NCBI GenBank assembly: GCA_011389745.1
Contig: JAABTQ010000007.1
Coordinates: 1 to 64,000 of the forward strand
Length of the DNA: 64,000 nucleotides
Direction of reading: 5' to 3'
From: Desulfobacteraceae bacterium
GTDB taxonomy: Bacteria > Desulfobacterota > Desulfobacteria > Desulfobacterales > SKZT01
Shown in pieces: positions 16,319 to 27,065 of this stretch. The notes beneath the pieces were generated by a model. It saw only the letters and a list, made by a program, of their open reading frames with translations. It was not told the DNA's origin and did no database searches. Both the position numbers and the translations under genes were made by a program. The first letter of the stretch is position 1, and each line of letters opens with the position of its first letter.

Positions 16319-16524
16319 CTTAAGGTTACTCCCGAACCTTTTTCCTTTGTTTTTTTAAAAATAAATCTTGACACTCCCTGAGATTCCTTTATTTCCCTTT
16401 TGATCGTATTGGCTGAATCCCTGAGGGATTCCATTTCCGGAAAGTTTCTCAGTCCGTATTGTTTAACTACTTGAAATGACAGCAACGTTGTAATCAGCAT
16501 AGCACCTGAACGCCAATTTTCCAC
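16306..16524 (-). CDS. Doubtful small hypothetical ORF
   Basis: The 72-codon frame opens with GTG 16524 and runs into the dispersed repeat, which supplies its last codons and stop. It has a short hydrophobic stretch (AMLITTLLSFQVV) and a charged middle (NTIKREIKESQG). I do not recognise it. It is divergent from the methyltransferase gene 35 bases away. It may be a truncated gene or no gene. Confidence 0.25.
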   Translation of the reverse strand: MENWRSGAMLITTLLSFQVVKQYGLRNFPEMESLRDSANTIKREIKESQGVSRFIFKKTKEKGSGVTLSLSF

Positions 16525-16559
16525 ACCTTCAAGGGTTACGATAAGGGAATATCATTCAA

Positions 16560-17729
16560 ATGAAAACAACGCACCAGATTTTTTTCAAAGATGCTCAAAA
16601 AATGGATGATATCGAAAACGAATCCATTGATCTGATGGTTACCTCTCCGCCATATCCCATGGTTGAAATGTGGGATGAAATTTTCACCCGTCAGAATCCA
16701 AAAATATTTAAAGCATTAAATTCCTCGGATGGGGTAATGGCATTTGAACTGATGCATCAAATCCTTGATCGGGTATGGGATGAAGTCCGGCGGGTTTTGA
16801 AACCCGGGGCGGTCGCCTGTATCAATATCGGTGACGCTACAAGGACAATCAATAGCCGATTTTCTCTGTTTGCCAATCACACAAGGATCCAGTCCTATAT
16901 GCTTGAGCTTGGATTTTCGGCGCTGCCGTGTATTTTGTGGCGAAAGCAGACCAATGCACCCAATAAATTTATGGGATCAGGAATGCTTCCTCCCGGTGCA
17001 TACGTCACTCTTGAGCATGAATACATTCTGATTTTTAGGAAAGGTAACAAAAGGCTTTTTAAATCTGATGAGGAAAAACAAATCCGCCGGAAAAGCGCTT
17101 ATTTCTGGGAAGAACGAAACCATTGGTTTTCCGATGTCTGGATGGACTTAAAAGGAACCCGCCAGGAACTTTCGGGCAATAACGCCCGAGATAGAAACGC
17201 GGCATTTCCCTTTGAACTGGCTTATCGTCTTATTTGCATGTTTTCGGTCAAACAAGATCGTGTGCTTGATCCGTTTCTGGGAATCGGTACCTCAATGCAT
17301 GGTGCCATGGCTGCCGGAAGGAATTTTCTGGGTATCGACATAGATCCCAATCTGAAGTCGACCATTTTTTCAAAGATGGAAAATATTATAGAATTTTCAA
17401 ACAGAAAAATCATAGATCGGCTTCAGAACCATCTTAATTTTGTGGGAAATCGAATCCGGGAAAAAGGCCCTTTCAAACATACCAATCAACCCTACGGCTT
17501 TCCCGTGATGACTTCCCAGGAAAGGGATTTATTGTTAAATTCACCACAGTCATTAGAGAAGATCGGTGAAACTATTTTCATGGTTATTTATTCCGACAGT
17601 GCTCAAGAAGAATTTATTTATGAAAAAGATCATAACGTTACAGATAAGGCTGAAGCAAATACAATTCTTTTACAAAAGCAAGAGCAGAGGAAACAGAGAC
17701 ATTGCCAGATAAAATTGTTTGACAAATGA
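16560..17729 (+). CDS. Orphan DNA methyltransferase, beta-type motif order
   Basis: The 389-residue protein has catalytic motif IV TSPPYPM (residues 28-34) ahead of the AdoMet-binding motif I DPFLGIGTS (237-245), the order of beta-class amino-methyltransferases. The TSPPY form is most frequent among N4-cytosine enzymes, but N6-adenine is possible. A substrate-recognition region probably lies between residues 100 and 215, and a 100-residue charged tail follows the core. No restriction endonuclease gene is adjacent, so it is either solitary (regulatory) or the survivor of a restriction-modification system. Dispersed repeats flank it on both sides. Confidence 0.88.
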   Translation: MKTTHQIFFKDAQKMDDIENESIDLMVTSPPYPMVEMWDEIFTRQNPKIFKALNSSDGVMAFELMHQILDRVWDEVRRVLKPGAVACINIGDATRTINSRFSLFANHTRIQSYMLELGFSALPCILWRKQTNAPNKFMGSGMLPPGAYVTLEHEYILIFRKGNKRLFKSDEEKQIRRKSAYFWEERNHWFSDVWMDLKGTRQELSGNNARDRNAAFPFELAYRLICMFSVKQDRVLDPFLGIGTSMHGAMAAGRNFLGIDIDPNLKSTIFSKMENIIEFSNRKIIDRLQNHLNFVGNRIREKGPFKHTNQPYGFPVMTSQERDLLLNSPQSLEKIGETIFMVIYSDSAQEEFIYEKDHNVTDKAEANTILLQKQEQRKQRHCQIKLFDK

Positions 17730-17777
17730 AACAATTTTTAAGTATTGGGTGTCAGATTTAGAAAATGCGCAAATGAT

Positions 17778-18118
17778 TTGTCATTCTGGAGGAGTAGCAG
17801 GCAGCAGCTTCATGGCTGTAAAAAATATTTTCCAATAAACTGGTTGAAATCCACAGTGACCGAAAATTTCTGGATACAAGTTGGCAGGGAGATGAATAGT
17901 CGAGAATCAAAACAGACTTGACCTGGAAAGTAACTAGTCGGTTCGGGTTGATAGGCGCGAAAGATTCTTCGTCGGCCAATTTTTCTGTGCCAACTAAAAC
18001 AAGCTGTTATTGGCCTCCTCAGAATGACAACGGCAGGAAGCTTGTCATTTTGAGCAATGCGAAAAATCTCCGGTTCCAAGTTGGCACGGATACTGCTCCC
18101 TGCTCCCTGCTCCCTGCT
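17778..18118. repeat. Degenerate dispersed repeats ending in TGCTCCC x3 array
   Basis: Fragments are TTGTCATTCTGGAGGAG (17778-17794), GATTCTTCGTCGGCC (17963-17977), GGCCTCCTCAGAATGACAA (18012-18030) and CTTGTCATTTTGAGCAATGC (18041-18060). A heptamer array TGCTCCC x3 plus TGCT follows (18094-18118). This fills the 418-base gap after the methyltransferase gene. Overlapping short ORFs are repeat translations. Confidence 0.65.
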
Positions 18119-18147
18119 TACTAATCATTCATATAAGGAGAAAAGAA

Positions 18148-18315
18148 ATGAAAGGCTGCGAATCCTGTAAACTCAGAGCACGGTATGATAAAAATCCCAG
18201 ATCCTTTTTAGGCAAATTCTGGAAATGGCACATCCAATGGTGTCCGGGTTGGAAATCCTATGTAAAGTCACTTCCACAGGATGAAAGACGGTCGCTTATC
18301 AAGCGCTATGGATGA
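18148..18315 (+). CDS. Small conserved-looking Cys protein, 55 residues
   Basis: ATG 18148 is preceded by a strong AAGGAG site at nine bases. The product starts MKGCESCKLRARYDKNP, has a Trp-rich centre (FWKWHIQWCPGWKSYVKSLP) and ends LIKRYG. The CxxC pair and third Cys suggest a metal or redox site; the spaced Trp/Lys pattern looks selected. I do not know a function. It is convergent with the RND permease gene, whose stop is 10 bases away. Confidence 0.7.
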   Translation: MKGCESCKLRARYDKNPRSFLGKFWKWHIQWCPGWKSYVKSLPQDERRSLIKRYG

Positions 18316-18325
18316 ACTGAAATTT

Positions 18326-21300
18326 TCAATCACTTTTAATGACCGACGGTTCTGATGCGGCTTTGGCGGTAAATCCTCTGAGATCTTCCAGGATCATATA
18401 AAATGCCGGTACCAGGATAAGAGTGATGAGAGTAGCAAAAACAATCCCGAACCCTAAGGACAAGGCCATGGGTATCAGAAATCTTGCCTGACGGGAAGTT
18501 TCGAAAATCATTGGAGCAAGACCACCAAAAGTGGTCAATGTTGTCAGAAGGATTGGGCGAAAACGATGAATTGCCGAAGCATGTATGGCTTCCAGAGCAT
18601 TCATTCCCGAGGTTCGCCGTCGGTTGGCAAAATCGATCAATACAAGCGATGCGTTTACCACTACTCCTGATAAGGCCACTACACCGAACATACTCAGTAC
18701 GCTTAAACTGTAGCCCATGATCAGATGCCCGATAACTGCGCCGACAATACCAAAAGGAATGGCCACCATGATAATGACGGGTTGAACATAACTGTTGAGG
18801 GGAATTGCGAGCATGGCAAAGATGACCAAAAGGGCCATCAGCAGTCCCCTGAACAAGGCTTGCATACTTTCGCGCAGATCTGCCTGACGCCCTTCAAAGC
18901 TGAAAGTAAGTCCAGGATATTTTTGCTGAAGTCCGGGAAGATATTCAGTCCTGACGGACGCCAGAACCTGGCCGGTCTGGCTTCTGGGATTGACATCTGC
19001 GGTAACGGTAACAATTCGTCTGCCTTGTCTTCGGTTGATATCCGTATAGGCCCGGCCTCGTGTAATTGTTACGGCATCCCTGAGCAGGATTTCAGTTCCA
19101 TTGGGAGCTTTAATGATCATTTCTTCAAGGCTGTATTCGGAAATACGTTCCTGAATCGGAAACCTCACCATGACCTTGACTTCGTTTCGGCCTCTTTGCT
19201 GCCTGATGGCCTCGGCTCCGTAGAATGCGTGGCGCACCTGCCGGGCTACCTCCCTGGCGTCCAAACCCAGACTTCTGGCTTCGGGTTTTACGGTAAAATC
19301 GATCTGCTGCTTACCGGGTGAAAAGCCGTCGTCAATATCCGTCACATTGGAATAGAAGCGCAAAGCATCGGCCAGTTCGGCGCCGGCTTTCTCAAGAAGA
19401 TCCATTCGCTGATGACTGAGTTCCACGGAAATTGCAGCACCCCTTCCGGGCCCACCTGCATCGGATTCAAATTTGATGGATTTCAGGCCTGGAATTACCC
19501 CGGTCCGGTCACGCCACAGGTTGGTGACCTGAGCGGTGGACAGGGGCCGAACATCGGGCGGTGTCAGGTACATGCGTATTTCCACAATGTTGTCCTGGAT
19601 ACCGGAAAAAACGCCATCCACAAGGGTTTTACCCCCATGTTTTTCGATGATTTCCCGGGATGACATTATCAGTTCACGTTCTACCCGTTTGGCATTTTCA
19701 AAGGATGTGCCAAAAGGAAGTGAGGCTGTCACCAAAGAATAGTCGGATTCGATTTTGGGAAAAAGTTCGAAGCCAAGCCGACCACTCCTGACGTAGCCGA
19801 TGGTCACGAGAAGTACTGCAAAGCCGATGGCCAATGTTAAATATCGCCGGCGGATTGCCTTATGTAGAAATGGACCGTAATGTTGATTGACAAAGTTGGT
19901 TAAGGTATCCCCAATATATTGTTGTATACGGGAAATTCTGTTTAAAATTCCAGTTGGAGCGCTTTTTCGCCTGTGGCCGATGTGTGCCGGAAGGATAAAG
20001 AGGCTTTCAATAAGTGATACGGCAAACACACTGATGACCACGATGGGAATATGTCTGTAAACTTTGCCCATAAAACCTGGGATGAAAAAAATAGGTAAAA
20101 ATGCCACCATATTGGTAAGTACGGTGAAATTAAGAGGCACGGCAATTTCCCGGGTGCCTGTGACGGCAGCCTTAAACCAGGGTTCTCCCTGCTGACGATG
20201 GTAATAAATGTTTTCCCCCACAATAATGGCATCATCCACAACAATTCCAAGGGTCACAATAAAGGCAAACATGGAAACCATATTAATGCTCACATTGGCC
20301 AATTTCAGAAAGAATATAGATCCTAAAAAAGATATCAGAATGCCGAGGGAAACCCAGAAAGCCAGACGAGGTTCTAAAAATAGTGCTAAGAAAATAAATA
20401 CCAGGCCGAGTCCTAGAAAGCCGTTTTTAATTAACAGCCCAAGGCGCTGGCGATAAATATCGGAGCGGTCATTTCGAAGATCTACCTGAAGTCCTTTAGG
20501 CAAAATCCGGTTAATTTCCTGCACCACCGGCCGAACAGCGTCTGAGACTGAAATGGGTGTTTGTTCACCCACCCGAAAGACATCGATCATCACGGCGGGT
20601 TGGCCGTTGAAACTAGATGAAACCGAGATCTCTTCAAAGTCGTCATGGATAACGGCAATATCTTCAAGTAAAATTTTTGTGCCGTCTGCTGTGGTAATAA
20701 TGGGAATTTTGGCGAATTCATATCCAAAATCACGTCTTTCCATCATACGAACCAGTATGTCCCCCGATTCGGTTTTGATGGCGCCTCCGGGAAGTTCCAC
20801 CGATGCCCGTTGAATTCGCATGGCAATATCATCGAGGGTGAGTGAATATCGGCGAAGTGTGTCCTGGGGGATTTCAACACTGATTTCATAATTTCGAATG
20901 GGAGTTATTTCTACTTGCGAAATTTCCGGATCCTGCAAAAGACGGTCGCGGATAAACTCCGCATACTCCCTGAGAATCCGTTCACTCTGGTCTCCATACA
21001 GGGCAAGGGAAACCACATAGCGTTTTCTGGAAACGATCGCCACAATAGGTTTTTCTGAGTCTTCAGGAAAGGAGGTAATGCGGTCCACTTCATTTTGGAT
21101 ATCCTGTGCAAGCTTTTGAAGATTTTCCCCCTCGATCATATCGACCATGATGGAGGCTAAGCCCTCACGTGATGTCGAACGGACTTCATCAATTCCTTCA
21201 AGTCCCGATATTGCTTCTTCTATGGCTTGTATAATCCCTTTTTCAACTTCCTGAGGACTTGCCCCGGGGTATACCACGGTAATTTGCACCTGGTCGGTTT

Positions 21301-21454
21301 CAAAATCGGGAAAGACTTCCTGTTTTATATTGGAGGCCAGAATGACTCCTCCGACCAGAAATACCAGCATCAGAAGGTTGGCAGCCACCGAATGGCCTGC
21401 CATCCAGGCAATTGGACCTTTGGTAATGTTCGACGCAGGTTTATCGTAATCCAT
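18326..21454 (-). CDS. RND efflux pump inner-membrane permease (AcrB/HAE-type)
   Basis: The 1042-residue protein has the 12-TM RND plan: TM1 near residue 30, a large periplasmic loop, TM4 with GIVVDDAIIVGENIYYH (paired Asp for proton relay), a second periplasmic loop and a C-terminal TM bundle (GVVALSGVVVNASLVLIDFAN). It exports hydrophobic or amphipathic compounds by proton antiport. It works with the adaptor gene (1-base gap) and the outer-membrane channel gene upstream. Substrates cannot be inferred. Confidence 0.93.
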   Translation of the reverse strand: MDYDKPASNITKGPIAWMAGHSVAANLLMLVFLVGGVILASNIKQEVFPDFETDQVQITVVYPGASPQEVEKGIIQAIEEAISGLEGIDEVRSTSREGLASIMVDMIEGENLQKLAQDIQNEVDRITSFPEDSEKPIVAIVSRKRYVVSLALYGDQSERILREYAEFIRDRLLQDPEISQVEITPIRNYEISVEIPQDTLRRYSLTLDDIAMRIQRASVELPGGAIKTESGDILVRMMERRDFGYEFAKIPIITTADGTKILLEDIAVIHDDFEEISVSSSFNGQPAVMIDVFRVGEQTPISVSDAVRPVVQEINRILPKGLQVDLRNDRSDIYRQRLGLLIKNGFLGLGLVFIFLALFLEPRLAFWVSLGILISFLGSIFFLKLANVSINMVSMFAFIVTLGIVVDDAIIVGENIYYHRQQGEPWFKAAVTGTREIAVPLNFTVLTNMVAFLPIFFIPGFMGKVYRHIPIVVISVFAVSLIESLFILPAHIGHRRKSAPTGILNRISRIQQYIGDTLTNFVNQHYGPFLHKAIRRRYLTLAIGFAVLLVTIGYVRSGRLGFELFPKIESDYSLVTASLPFGTSFENAKRVERELIMSSREIIEKHGGKTLVDGVFSGIQDNIVEIRMYLTPPDVRPLSTAQVTNLWRDRTGVIPGLKSIKFESDAGGPGRGAAISVELSHQRMDLLEKAGAELADALRFYSNVTDIDDGFSPGKQQIDFTVKPEARSLGLDAREVARQVRHAFYGAEAIRQQRGRNEVKVMVRFPIQERISEYSLEEMIIKAPNGTEILLRDAVTITRGRAYTDINRRQGRRIVTVTADVNPRSQTGQVLASVRTEYLPGLQQKYPGLTFSFEGRQADLRESMQALFRGLLMALLVIFAMLAIPLNSYVQPVIIMVAIPFGIVGAVIGHLIMGYSLSVLSMFGVVALSGVVVNASLVLIDFANRRRTSGMNALEAIHASAIHRFRPILLTTLTTFGGLAPMIFETSRQARFLIPMALSLGFGIVFATLITLILVPAFYMILEDLRGFTAKAASEPSVIKSD

Positions 21455-21455
21455 A

Positions 21456-22724
21456 CTATGATTTTTCTTTAACCGGATCAGCCTGACCCGGTTCTATGAA
21501 GTTTTTTTTCGAAGTCTCCCGTTGCAAAGGCATACCTTCAACCGGAGCAGAAAGATCGGTAACAACCAGCAGTTCACCGGGCTGAATTCCACCGTCGATG
21601 ATTACCGTATCAACCTCTCTCCAAACCGGTTGAACTTCTTTAATTTCAAGGTTTGAATTTTCGTTCATAACCCAGATATAGGCATTTTCCCTGAGAGCTG
21701 TTCTTGGGATTTGATAGACGTTTTCAAGCATATTGCCTTCGATTTCCACATGAACATAGTCGCCGATCAAAAGCGGAGGCGGACCATCTTTTTGTTGTTC
21801 AAGCCCTAACGGGTCATTGACTTCAATCAGAATTCTGGCCATTCGCCCTTCATCGGAAAGGTCTCCCAATAGCCGCGCGACTTTGGCTGCTTTTTTGAAC
21901 CGGCGTGCATACAGGATATTCGCAGTCGATGCCGGATCACCCTGTCTGTGCGGAATTTTAATCCAGCTTAAACGCTCCACCGGTATTGACGTCTGAATCC
22001 AATAGGTGTCAGTGCCGATCATGTCGGCAAGGGACTGTTGTTCGGTCACCTGAGACCCTACATTTATATGTCTGTTTCTGACAATGGCATTAAAAGGCGT
22101 TGTGATTACCGTGCGGGATAAATCCAAATTTGCCTTTTTAACTTCAGCTTCAGCCGCAGTAATTGCAGCTTGCGCCTTTTCAAGATGAGGTTTTCGAAGG
22201 GCAAGCTCGATTTCCCGGGCCGAGGCTTCTTTTTCCAGGCCGAGCAATTCCCATTCCCTCCTGGCGACTTCTTGTCTGCCAAGTTCGAGCTTATACTCAT
22301 AGACGGCATCGGCCAGGGCTTTTTCTTTTTGAATTAAAGCCAACTCATAATCCACGGGATCTATCTGAAGAATTTTTGTCCCCGCTTTCAGAAATCCCCC
22401 TTCGATAAACTCCGGATGAATGTCGATAATTTCGCCGGATACGCGGGATTTCAATTCCAGATTTCGGGCAGGTATGATGGTTCCCATGGCATGAATCATT
22501 GCAAGATGATTTCCCGGAAAAAGTTCTTTCACCTGTACTACCGGTGCCAATCTAACCGGTGGACGTCGTTCGCTTGTCGGGCCGGTATTTTTTAAATAAG
22601 AGGACGCTGCTATTCCCGTAATAATGACAACTACAGGTAACATAATCTTAAATATCAAAGTGATCCACCCTGATAAAACCTTGGGTTGGTTCTTTGCTTT
22701 TTTTTCCTGAGCGTTATCTTGCAT
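21456..22724 (-). CDS. RND efflux periplasmic adaptor (membrane fusion protein)
   Basis: The 422-residue protein has an N-terminal membrane anchor (IMLPVVVIITGIAAS), a split lipoyl domain (ELKSRVSGEIIDIHPEF ... TVITTPFNAIVRNRHINVGS), a long alpha-helical hairpin rich in Ala/Glu between them, and beta-barrel and membrane-proximal domains. It bridges the RND permease and the outer-membrane channel. It is the middle gene of a three-gene operon. Confidence 0.92.
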   Translation of the reverse strand: MQDNAQEKKAKNQPKVLSGWITLIFKIMLPVVVIITGIAASSYLKNTGPTSERRPPVRLAPVVQVKELFPGNHLAMIHAMGTIIPARNLELKSRVSGEIIDIHPEFIEGGFLKAGTKILQIDPVDYELALIQKEKALADAVYEYKLELGRQEVARREWELLGLEKEASAREIELALRKPHLEKAQAAITAAEAEVKKANLDLSRTVITTPFNAIVRNRHINVGSQVTEQQSLADMIGTDTYWIQTSIPVERLSWIKIPHRQGDPASTANILYARRFKKAAKVARLLGDLSDEGRMARILIEVNDPLGLEQQKDGPPPLLIGDYVHVEIEGNMLENVYQIPRTALRENAYIWVMNENSNLEIKEVQPVWREVDTVIIDGGIQPGELLVVTDLSAPVEGMPLQRETSKKNFIEPGQADPVKEKS

Positions 22725-22743
22725 GATCTTTTTTTCTCGAGGT

Positions 22744-24150
22744 TTAACTATCGGATGATATCAAATCCGATGTCCATGTGGCTCCAAGAGCACGGAATAA
22801 TTCGACCCGGTTTGCCATAAGTGTTGCCTGCTGGTCGATGAGGTTAAGTTCCAGATCCTGAACTGTCAGAATCTGGGTGAGTACCGGCAGATAATCGATC
22901 AGGCCGTGTCGATAACGAATAGATGCCTGTTCCAGTGCTTTTCTGGCAGTATCGATAACTTGGTTTAATCTTTCAATATGTTCCATCTGCGTGCTTTCCG
23001 TTACCAGCGCATCTTCAACTTCCCGAATGGCTACCAAAACCGTTTGCCTGTAAATGGCAAGGTTTTCATCCTCAAAAGCCCTGGATCTTTCTATTTCAGC
23101 TTGCCTGAGATTTCCATCGAAAATCGGTGCCGCAAGGTTTGATGTCAGGCTCAGCAGCCAATTGTCCAGCAGAAGATCCAGGTGTTGGCTGGTAAAAACG
23201 CCTCCGGCTGAAAAAGAAATATTCGGAAGGCGATCAGCCTTTGCTGCAGCCAGATTCCAGCCTGAGGATTTGAGCCGGAATTGCACTGCACGTATATCCG
23301 GACGGTTTTCAAGAAGATCCACCGGTATTCCGGAAGGAGGCATGGGGGCCAATTCGGGCAAATCAACACGTAAAATTTCAATTGAACCGTGTGGAGCTTT
23401 TCCTGAAAGTACGGCCAGTTCATTGTTTAAGCGGCGTTTTCTGGCATCCACCAAAGGTATTTGTGCCCGGATGTTGTCAATGACCTGTTGTTGCTGGAAT
23501 ACATCCAGGGCCGATACCATGGATTGGCGAAATCTTAGCTTAATAAGTTCCAAAAAGGTTTCGTTGTTATGGAGCTGATCATTTAAAAGCTGCAACTGCA
23601 TCCTTTGGGAGATGATTTGAAGCCATCGTATGGCTATTTCGGCTGCCAGTGTGACGGCTGTGGCGCCAAAATCCTGTTCTTCAGCCTCGGCAATATTAAC
23701 AGCCGCAAGTTTTTCAGCAAGATTTTTTCCCCACAAATCCAAATCATAGTTGCCGGCAATACCCAGGCTGTAATCTCTTGCAGTGTTTGCAGGCAATGAA
23801 CCGTTTTCGGTTTGTCTTCGGGTATGAACAGTGCCTGCTGTTGCAAAAAGGTCCGGGTAAAGATCGGCTCCGGCAATGACTGACAATGCCCTGGCCTGTT
23901 GAACTCTGGCCCATAACGCCTGTAAATTTAAGTTATCTGAGAAAGCATCTTCAATAAGCGCATTTAACTCGGGATCCTGAAACGTTTCCCACCATTTTAA
24001 ACCGGGGTCGACATCGGATGAAAGTGTCGAAAAGTTTTCCGGAATAAGTTCGCTCAGGGATGGAACCGGATCAGGATGAAACGGCCTGCATGCGGATAAG
24101 CAAAAAATGATCCCGGCAATTAGCGTTAAGGTGAAACATCTTGATACCAT
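22744..24150 (-). CDS. RND efflux outer-membrane factor, NodT/OprM-type lipoprotein
   Basis: The 468-residue protein starts with a lipoprotein signal whose lipobox is LSAC (Cys about residue 20). Two TolC-type repeats follow (WWETFQDPELNALIEDAF, LWARVQQARALSVIAGADLYP, then IDLLENRPDIRAVQFRLKSS-type text). It forms the trimeric exit duct of the pump. As first gene of the operon it precedes the adaptor by 19 bases. Confidence 0.92.
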   Translation of the reverse strand: MVSRCFTLTLIAGIIFCLSACRPFHPDPVPSLSELIPENFSTLSSDVDPGLKWWETFQDPELNALIEDAFSDNLNLQALWARVQQARALSVIAGADLYPDLFATAGTVHTRRQTENGSLPANTARDYSLGIAGNYDLDLWGKNLAEKLAAVNIAEAEEQDFGATAVTLAAEIAIRWLQIISQRMQLQLLNDQLHNNETFLELIKLRFRQSMVSALDVFQQQQVIDNIRAQIPLVDARKRRLNNELAVLSGKAPHGSIEILRVDLPELAPMPPSGIPVDLLENRPDIRAVQFRLKSSGWNLAAAKADRLPNISFSAGGVFTSQHLDLLLDNWLLSLTSNLAAPIFDGNLRQAEIERSRAFEDENLAIYRQTVLVAIREVEDALVTESTQMEHIERLNQVIDTARKALEQASIRYRHGLIDYLPVLTQILTVQDLELNLIDQQATLMANRVELFRALGATWTSDLISSDS

Positions 24151-24221
24151 TTAATAATAGCCTTTTAACAATATAAAAAAAATGAACCGTAATTAATAAA
24201 TTGAAATTCCGGAGTATTCCG

Positions 24222-27065
24222 TCATGTCGGACTTGATCCGGTATTTGGAGAAGATAAAATCTTTTTGAGAAACCTTCCGGTATGGGAAGCTTCATTTTCA
24301 GAAAGTTCTTCAGGACTGCCAAATCCGATTACGTAGCCGCCTTCATCTCCTCCTTCGGGACCCAGATCGATAATATAGTCAGCCGATTTGATAATGTCCA
24401 TATGATGTTCAATGACCACGACCGTGTTGCCGGTATCCACAAGACAGTTCAACACTTCCAGAAGTTTACTGACATCTTCCATATGAAGACCGGTAGTGGG
24501 CTCATCCAGAATATAGAATGTCCGACCCGTTTCTCTTTTGCTCAATTCCCGTGAGAGCTTGACCCGTTGTGCTTCGCCCCCGGACAATGTAGTGGCGGGT
24601 TGTCCTATCCGAATGTATCCCAGCCCGACATCTATGACCGTTTTTAATTTGTTTCGAATAGTCCCGATATTTTCAAAAAACCGGTATGCCTGATTGACCG
24701 TCATGTCAAGGACATCCGAGATGGTTTTTCCTTTATAGCGAATCTCTAAAGTTTCACGGTTGTACCGTTTTGCTCTGCAGACATCACAGGTCACATAGAC
24801 GTCGGGAAGAAAATGCATTTCAATTTTAATGACTCCATCGCCGGTACAAGCCTCGCACCTTCCGCCCTTAACATTAAAACTGAAACGACCCGGTTTGTAA
24901 CCTCTCATTCTGGCTTCGGTGGTTTTTGAAAAAAGCTCCCGGATAAAAGTAAAAAGACCGATATAAGTGCCGGGATTGCTTCGGGGAGTTTTTCCGATCG
25001 GAGATTGATCTATATGAATCACTTTGTCCACATGTTCAAGTCCCAAAAGCTTTTTGTGATGTCCGGCAAGGGTTCTGGAACGATAAAGTTGCCGGGAGAG
25101 TCCCCGGTAAAGTGTTTCCAAAACCAGTGTTGATTTCCCGGATCCGGATACACCGGTAACACAGATGAAGCATCCCAGAGGAAACTTCACATCGATATTT
25201 TTAAGATTGTTTTCCGAAATGCCTTCAATGGTAATGTGATGACCGTTGCCGGACCTTCGTTGGGAGGGTGTTTTGATTTGTCTTTTGCCGGATAAATACT
25301 GGCCGGTCAGTGAGGTTTCGCAGGTTATGAGTTCATTGGGTGTACCTGAAAATACCACATTGCCGCCATTGATTCCCGCCCCGGGTCCCATGTCCACAAC
25401 GTAGTCCGCTTTTTGAATAGTTTCTTCATCGTGTTCAACCACCAGAACCGTATTTCCCAAGTCCCGCATTTGGAACAGGGTTTTCAAAAGTCTTTGATTA
25501 TCACGTTGATGAAGTCCGATGCTGGGTTCATCCAATACATATAATACTCCGGTCAATTTGGAACCGATTTGAGTGGCCAAACGAATCCGCTGACTTTCTC
25601 CGCCGGAAAGTGTATTGGCCGCACGGTCCAGAGTCAGATACCCTAAACCGACATTTTCAAGAAACAGAAGACGTTCGGTAACCTCTTTTAAAATTCGCTG
25701 AGCAATGATTGCTTTTTGGCCTTTGAGAGATAGTTCATTAAAAAAATGACCGGCCTTAAATACCGACATGGCTGAAATTTCGGCAATGTTGCATCGGCCC
25801 ACTTTTACGGACCTGCTTGCTATATTCAATCGGGAACCATGGCATTCCGAACATGGACGAAAAGTCATGTATTGTTTAATTTCTTCTCTGGATTGGGTTG
25901 ATTCGGTTTCCAGATAGCGTCTTTCAAGTTTGGGAATGATGCCTTCAAAAGCTTTCTTATAGGTATAACGCCTGTTTTTGCTTTCAAAATAAAAAGCTAT
26001 TTCATCATTACCTGAACCATAAAGGAGAACATGGATAAAACTTTCAGGAAGATTTTTCACCGGGTCGTATATATCCACACCATAATGTTTTGTCAGGGCA
26101 TCTATAAATTCGAAAAAACGAATGGAATTTTTATTGGCCCAGGGTGCTACAGCCCCTTCTCTCAATGACAATGACGGATTGGGAATGATGAGTTCAGGAT
26201 CGATTTCAGTGGTGGCACCCAATCCATCACATTTATTACAGGCTCCCTGAGGAGAGTTAAAGGAGAAACTGGCTGGTGTAAACTCGGGATAGCTGATGTT
26301 GCAGGAAATACACGCAGATTTTTCACTGAAAATGAAAGGTGAATTTCCAATCACATCTACGGTAACAACGCCATCCGATAAAGAAAGTGCCATCTCCAGG
26401 GAATCCGTTAAACGGTTTCGGATACCTTCTTTTATAACAAGTCTGTCCACCACGACTTCGATTGTGTGCTTTTGATTTTTAACCACCCCCACCATATCTT
26501 CAAGTTCAAAAATTTTGCCGTCGACTCGAATTCTTGCAAATCCTTCTTTCCGGAGCTGCCGGAACCTTTTTTCCCAGCCACCCTTTTGATCCGTAACAAT
26601 AGGGGCAAGGATAATAATTTTACTCCCCACCGAAAGATCCATGATCTGATAGACGATTTGATCAATACTCTGGGAGGTGATTGGTTTGCCGCATTTGTAA
26701 CAATGGGGTGTACCGATTCTGGCAAAAAGAAGCCTGAGATAGTCATGAATTTCCGTGACGGTCCCAACAGTGGATCGAGGGTTGTGACTTGCTGATTTTT
26801 GTTCTATTGCAATGGCCGGGGAGAGACCTTCGATATGGTCTACATCCGGTTTTTCCATCCTTTCAAGAAACTGACGGGCATAAGTGGAAAGAGATTCCAC
26901 ATATCTGCGTTGCCCCTCGGCATAAAGGGTGTCAAATGCAAGAGTGGATTTTCCGGAACCGGACAGGCCTGTAATGACCACCAGCTTATTTCTGGGAAGC
27001 TCAAGATCAATGTTTTTCAGGTTATGTTGCCGGGCACCGCGTATAATGATTTTGTCAGATTCCAT
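24222..27065 (-). CDS. uvrA: Excinuclease ABC subunit A
   Basis: The roughly 947-residue protein has two ABC ATPase modules: Walker [10 protein letters not shown] near the N-terminus and [11 protein letters not shown] near residue 625, each with LSGGE signatures and DEP Walker B. Zn-binding Cys clusters are present ([25 protein letters not shown]). It recognises bulky DNA lesions with UvrB in nucleotide excision repair. I chose ATG 27065 ([18 protein letters not shown]), the usual UvrA opening; the longer frame begins with TTG and adds 13 atypical residues. Confidence 0.95.
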   Translation of the reverse strand: MESDKIIIRGARQHNLKNIDLELPRNKLVVITGLSGSGKSTLAFDTLYAEGQRRYVESLSTYARQFLERMEKPDVDHIEGLSPAIAIEQKSASHNPRSTVGTVTEIHDYLRLLFARIGTPHCYKCGKPITSQSIDQIVYQIMDLSVGSKIIILAPIVTDQKGGWEKRFRQLRKEGFARIRVDGKIFELEDMVGVVKNQKHTIEVVVDRLVIKEGIRNRLTDSLEMALSLSDGVVTVDVIGNSPFIFSEKSACISCNISYPEFTPASFSFNSPQGACNKCDGLGATTEIDPELIIPNPSLSLREGAVAPWANKNSIRFFEFIDALTKHYGVDIYDPVKNLPESFIHVLLYGSGNDEIAFYFESKNRRYTYKKAFEGIIPKLERRYLETESTQSREEIKQYMTFRPCSECHGSRLNIASRSVKVGRCNIAEISAMSVFKAGHFFNELSLKGQKAIIAQRILKEVTERLLFLENVGLGYLTLDRAANTLSGGESQRIRLATQIGSKLTGVLYVLDEPSIGLHQRDNQRLLKTLFQMRDLGNTVLVVEHDEETIQKADYVVDMGPGAGINGGNVVFSGTPNELITCETSLTGQYLSGKRQIKTPSQRRSGNGHHITIEGISENNLKNIDVKFPLGCFICVTGVSGSGKSTLVLETLYRGLSRQLYRSRTLAGHHKKLLGLEHVDKVIHIDQSPIGKTPRSNPGTYIGLFTFIRELFSKTTEARMRGYKPGRFSFNVKGGRCEACTGDGVIKIEMHFLPDVYVTCDVCRAKRYNRETLEIRYKGKTISDVLDMTVNQAYRFFENIGTIRNKLKTVIDVGLGYIRIGQPATTLSGGEAQRVKLSRELSKRETGRTFYILDEPTTGLHMEDVSKLLEVLNCLVDTGNTVVVIEHHMDIIKSADYIIDLGPEGGDEGGYVIGFGSPEELSENEASHTGRFLKKILSSPNTGSSPT

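Noticed and set aside
17758-18124. Three overlapping short ORFs after the methyltransferase gene
   Set aside because: All read through repeat fragments in different frames and lack ribosome sites.
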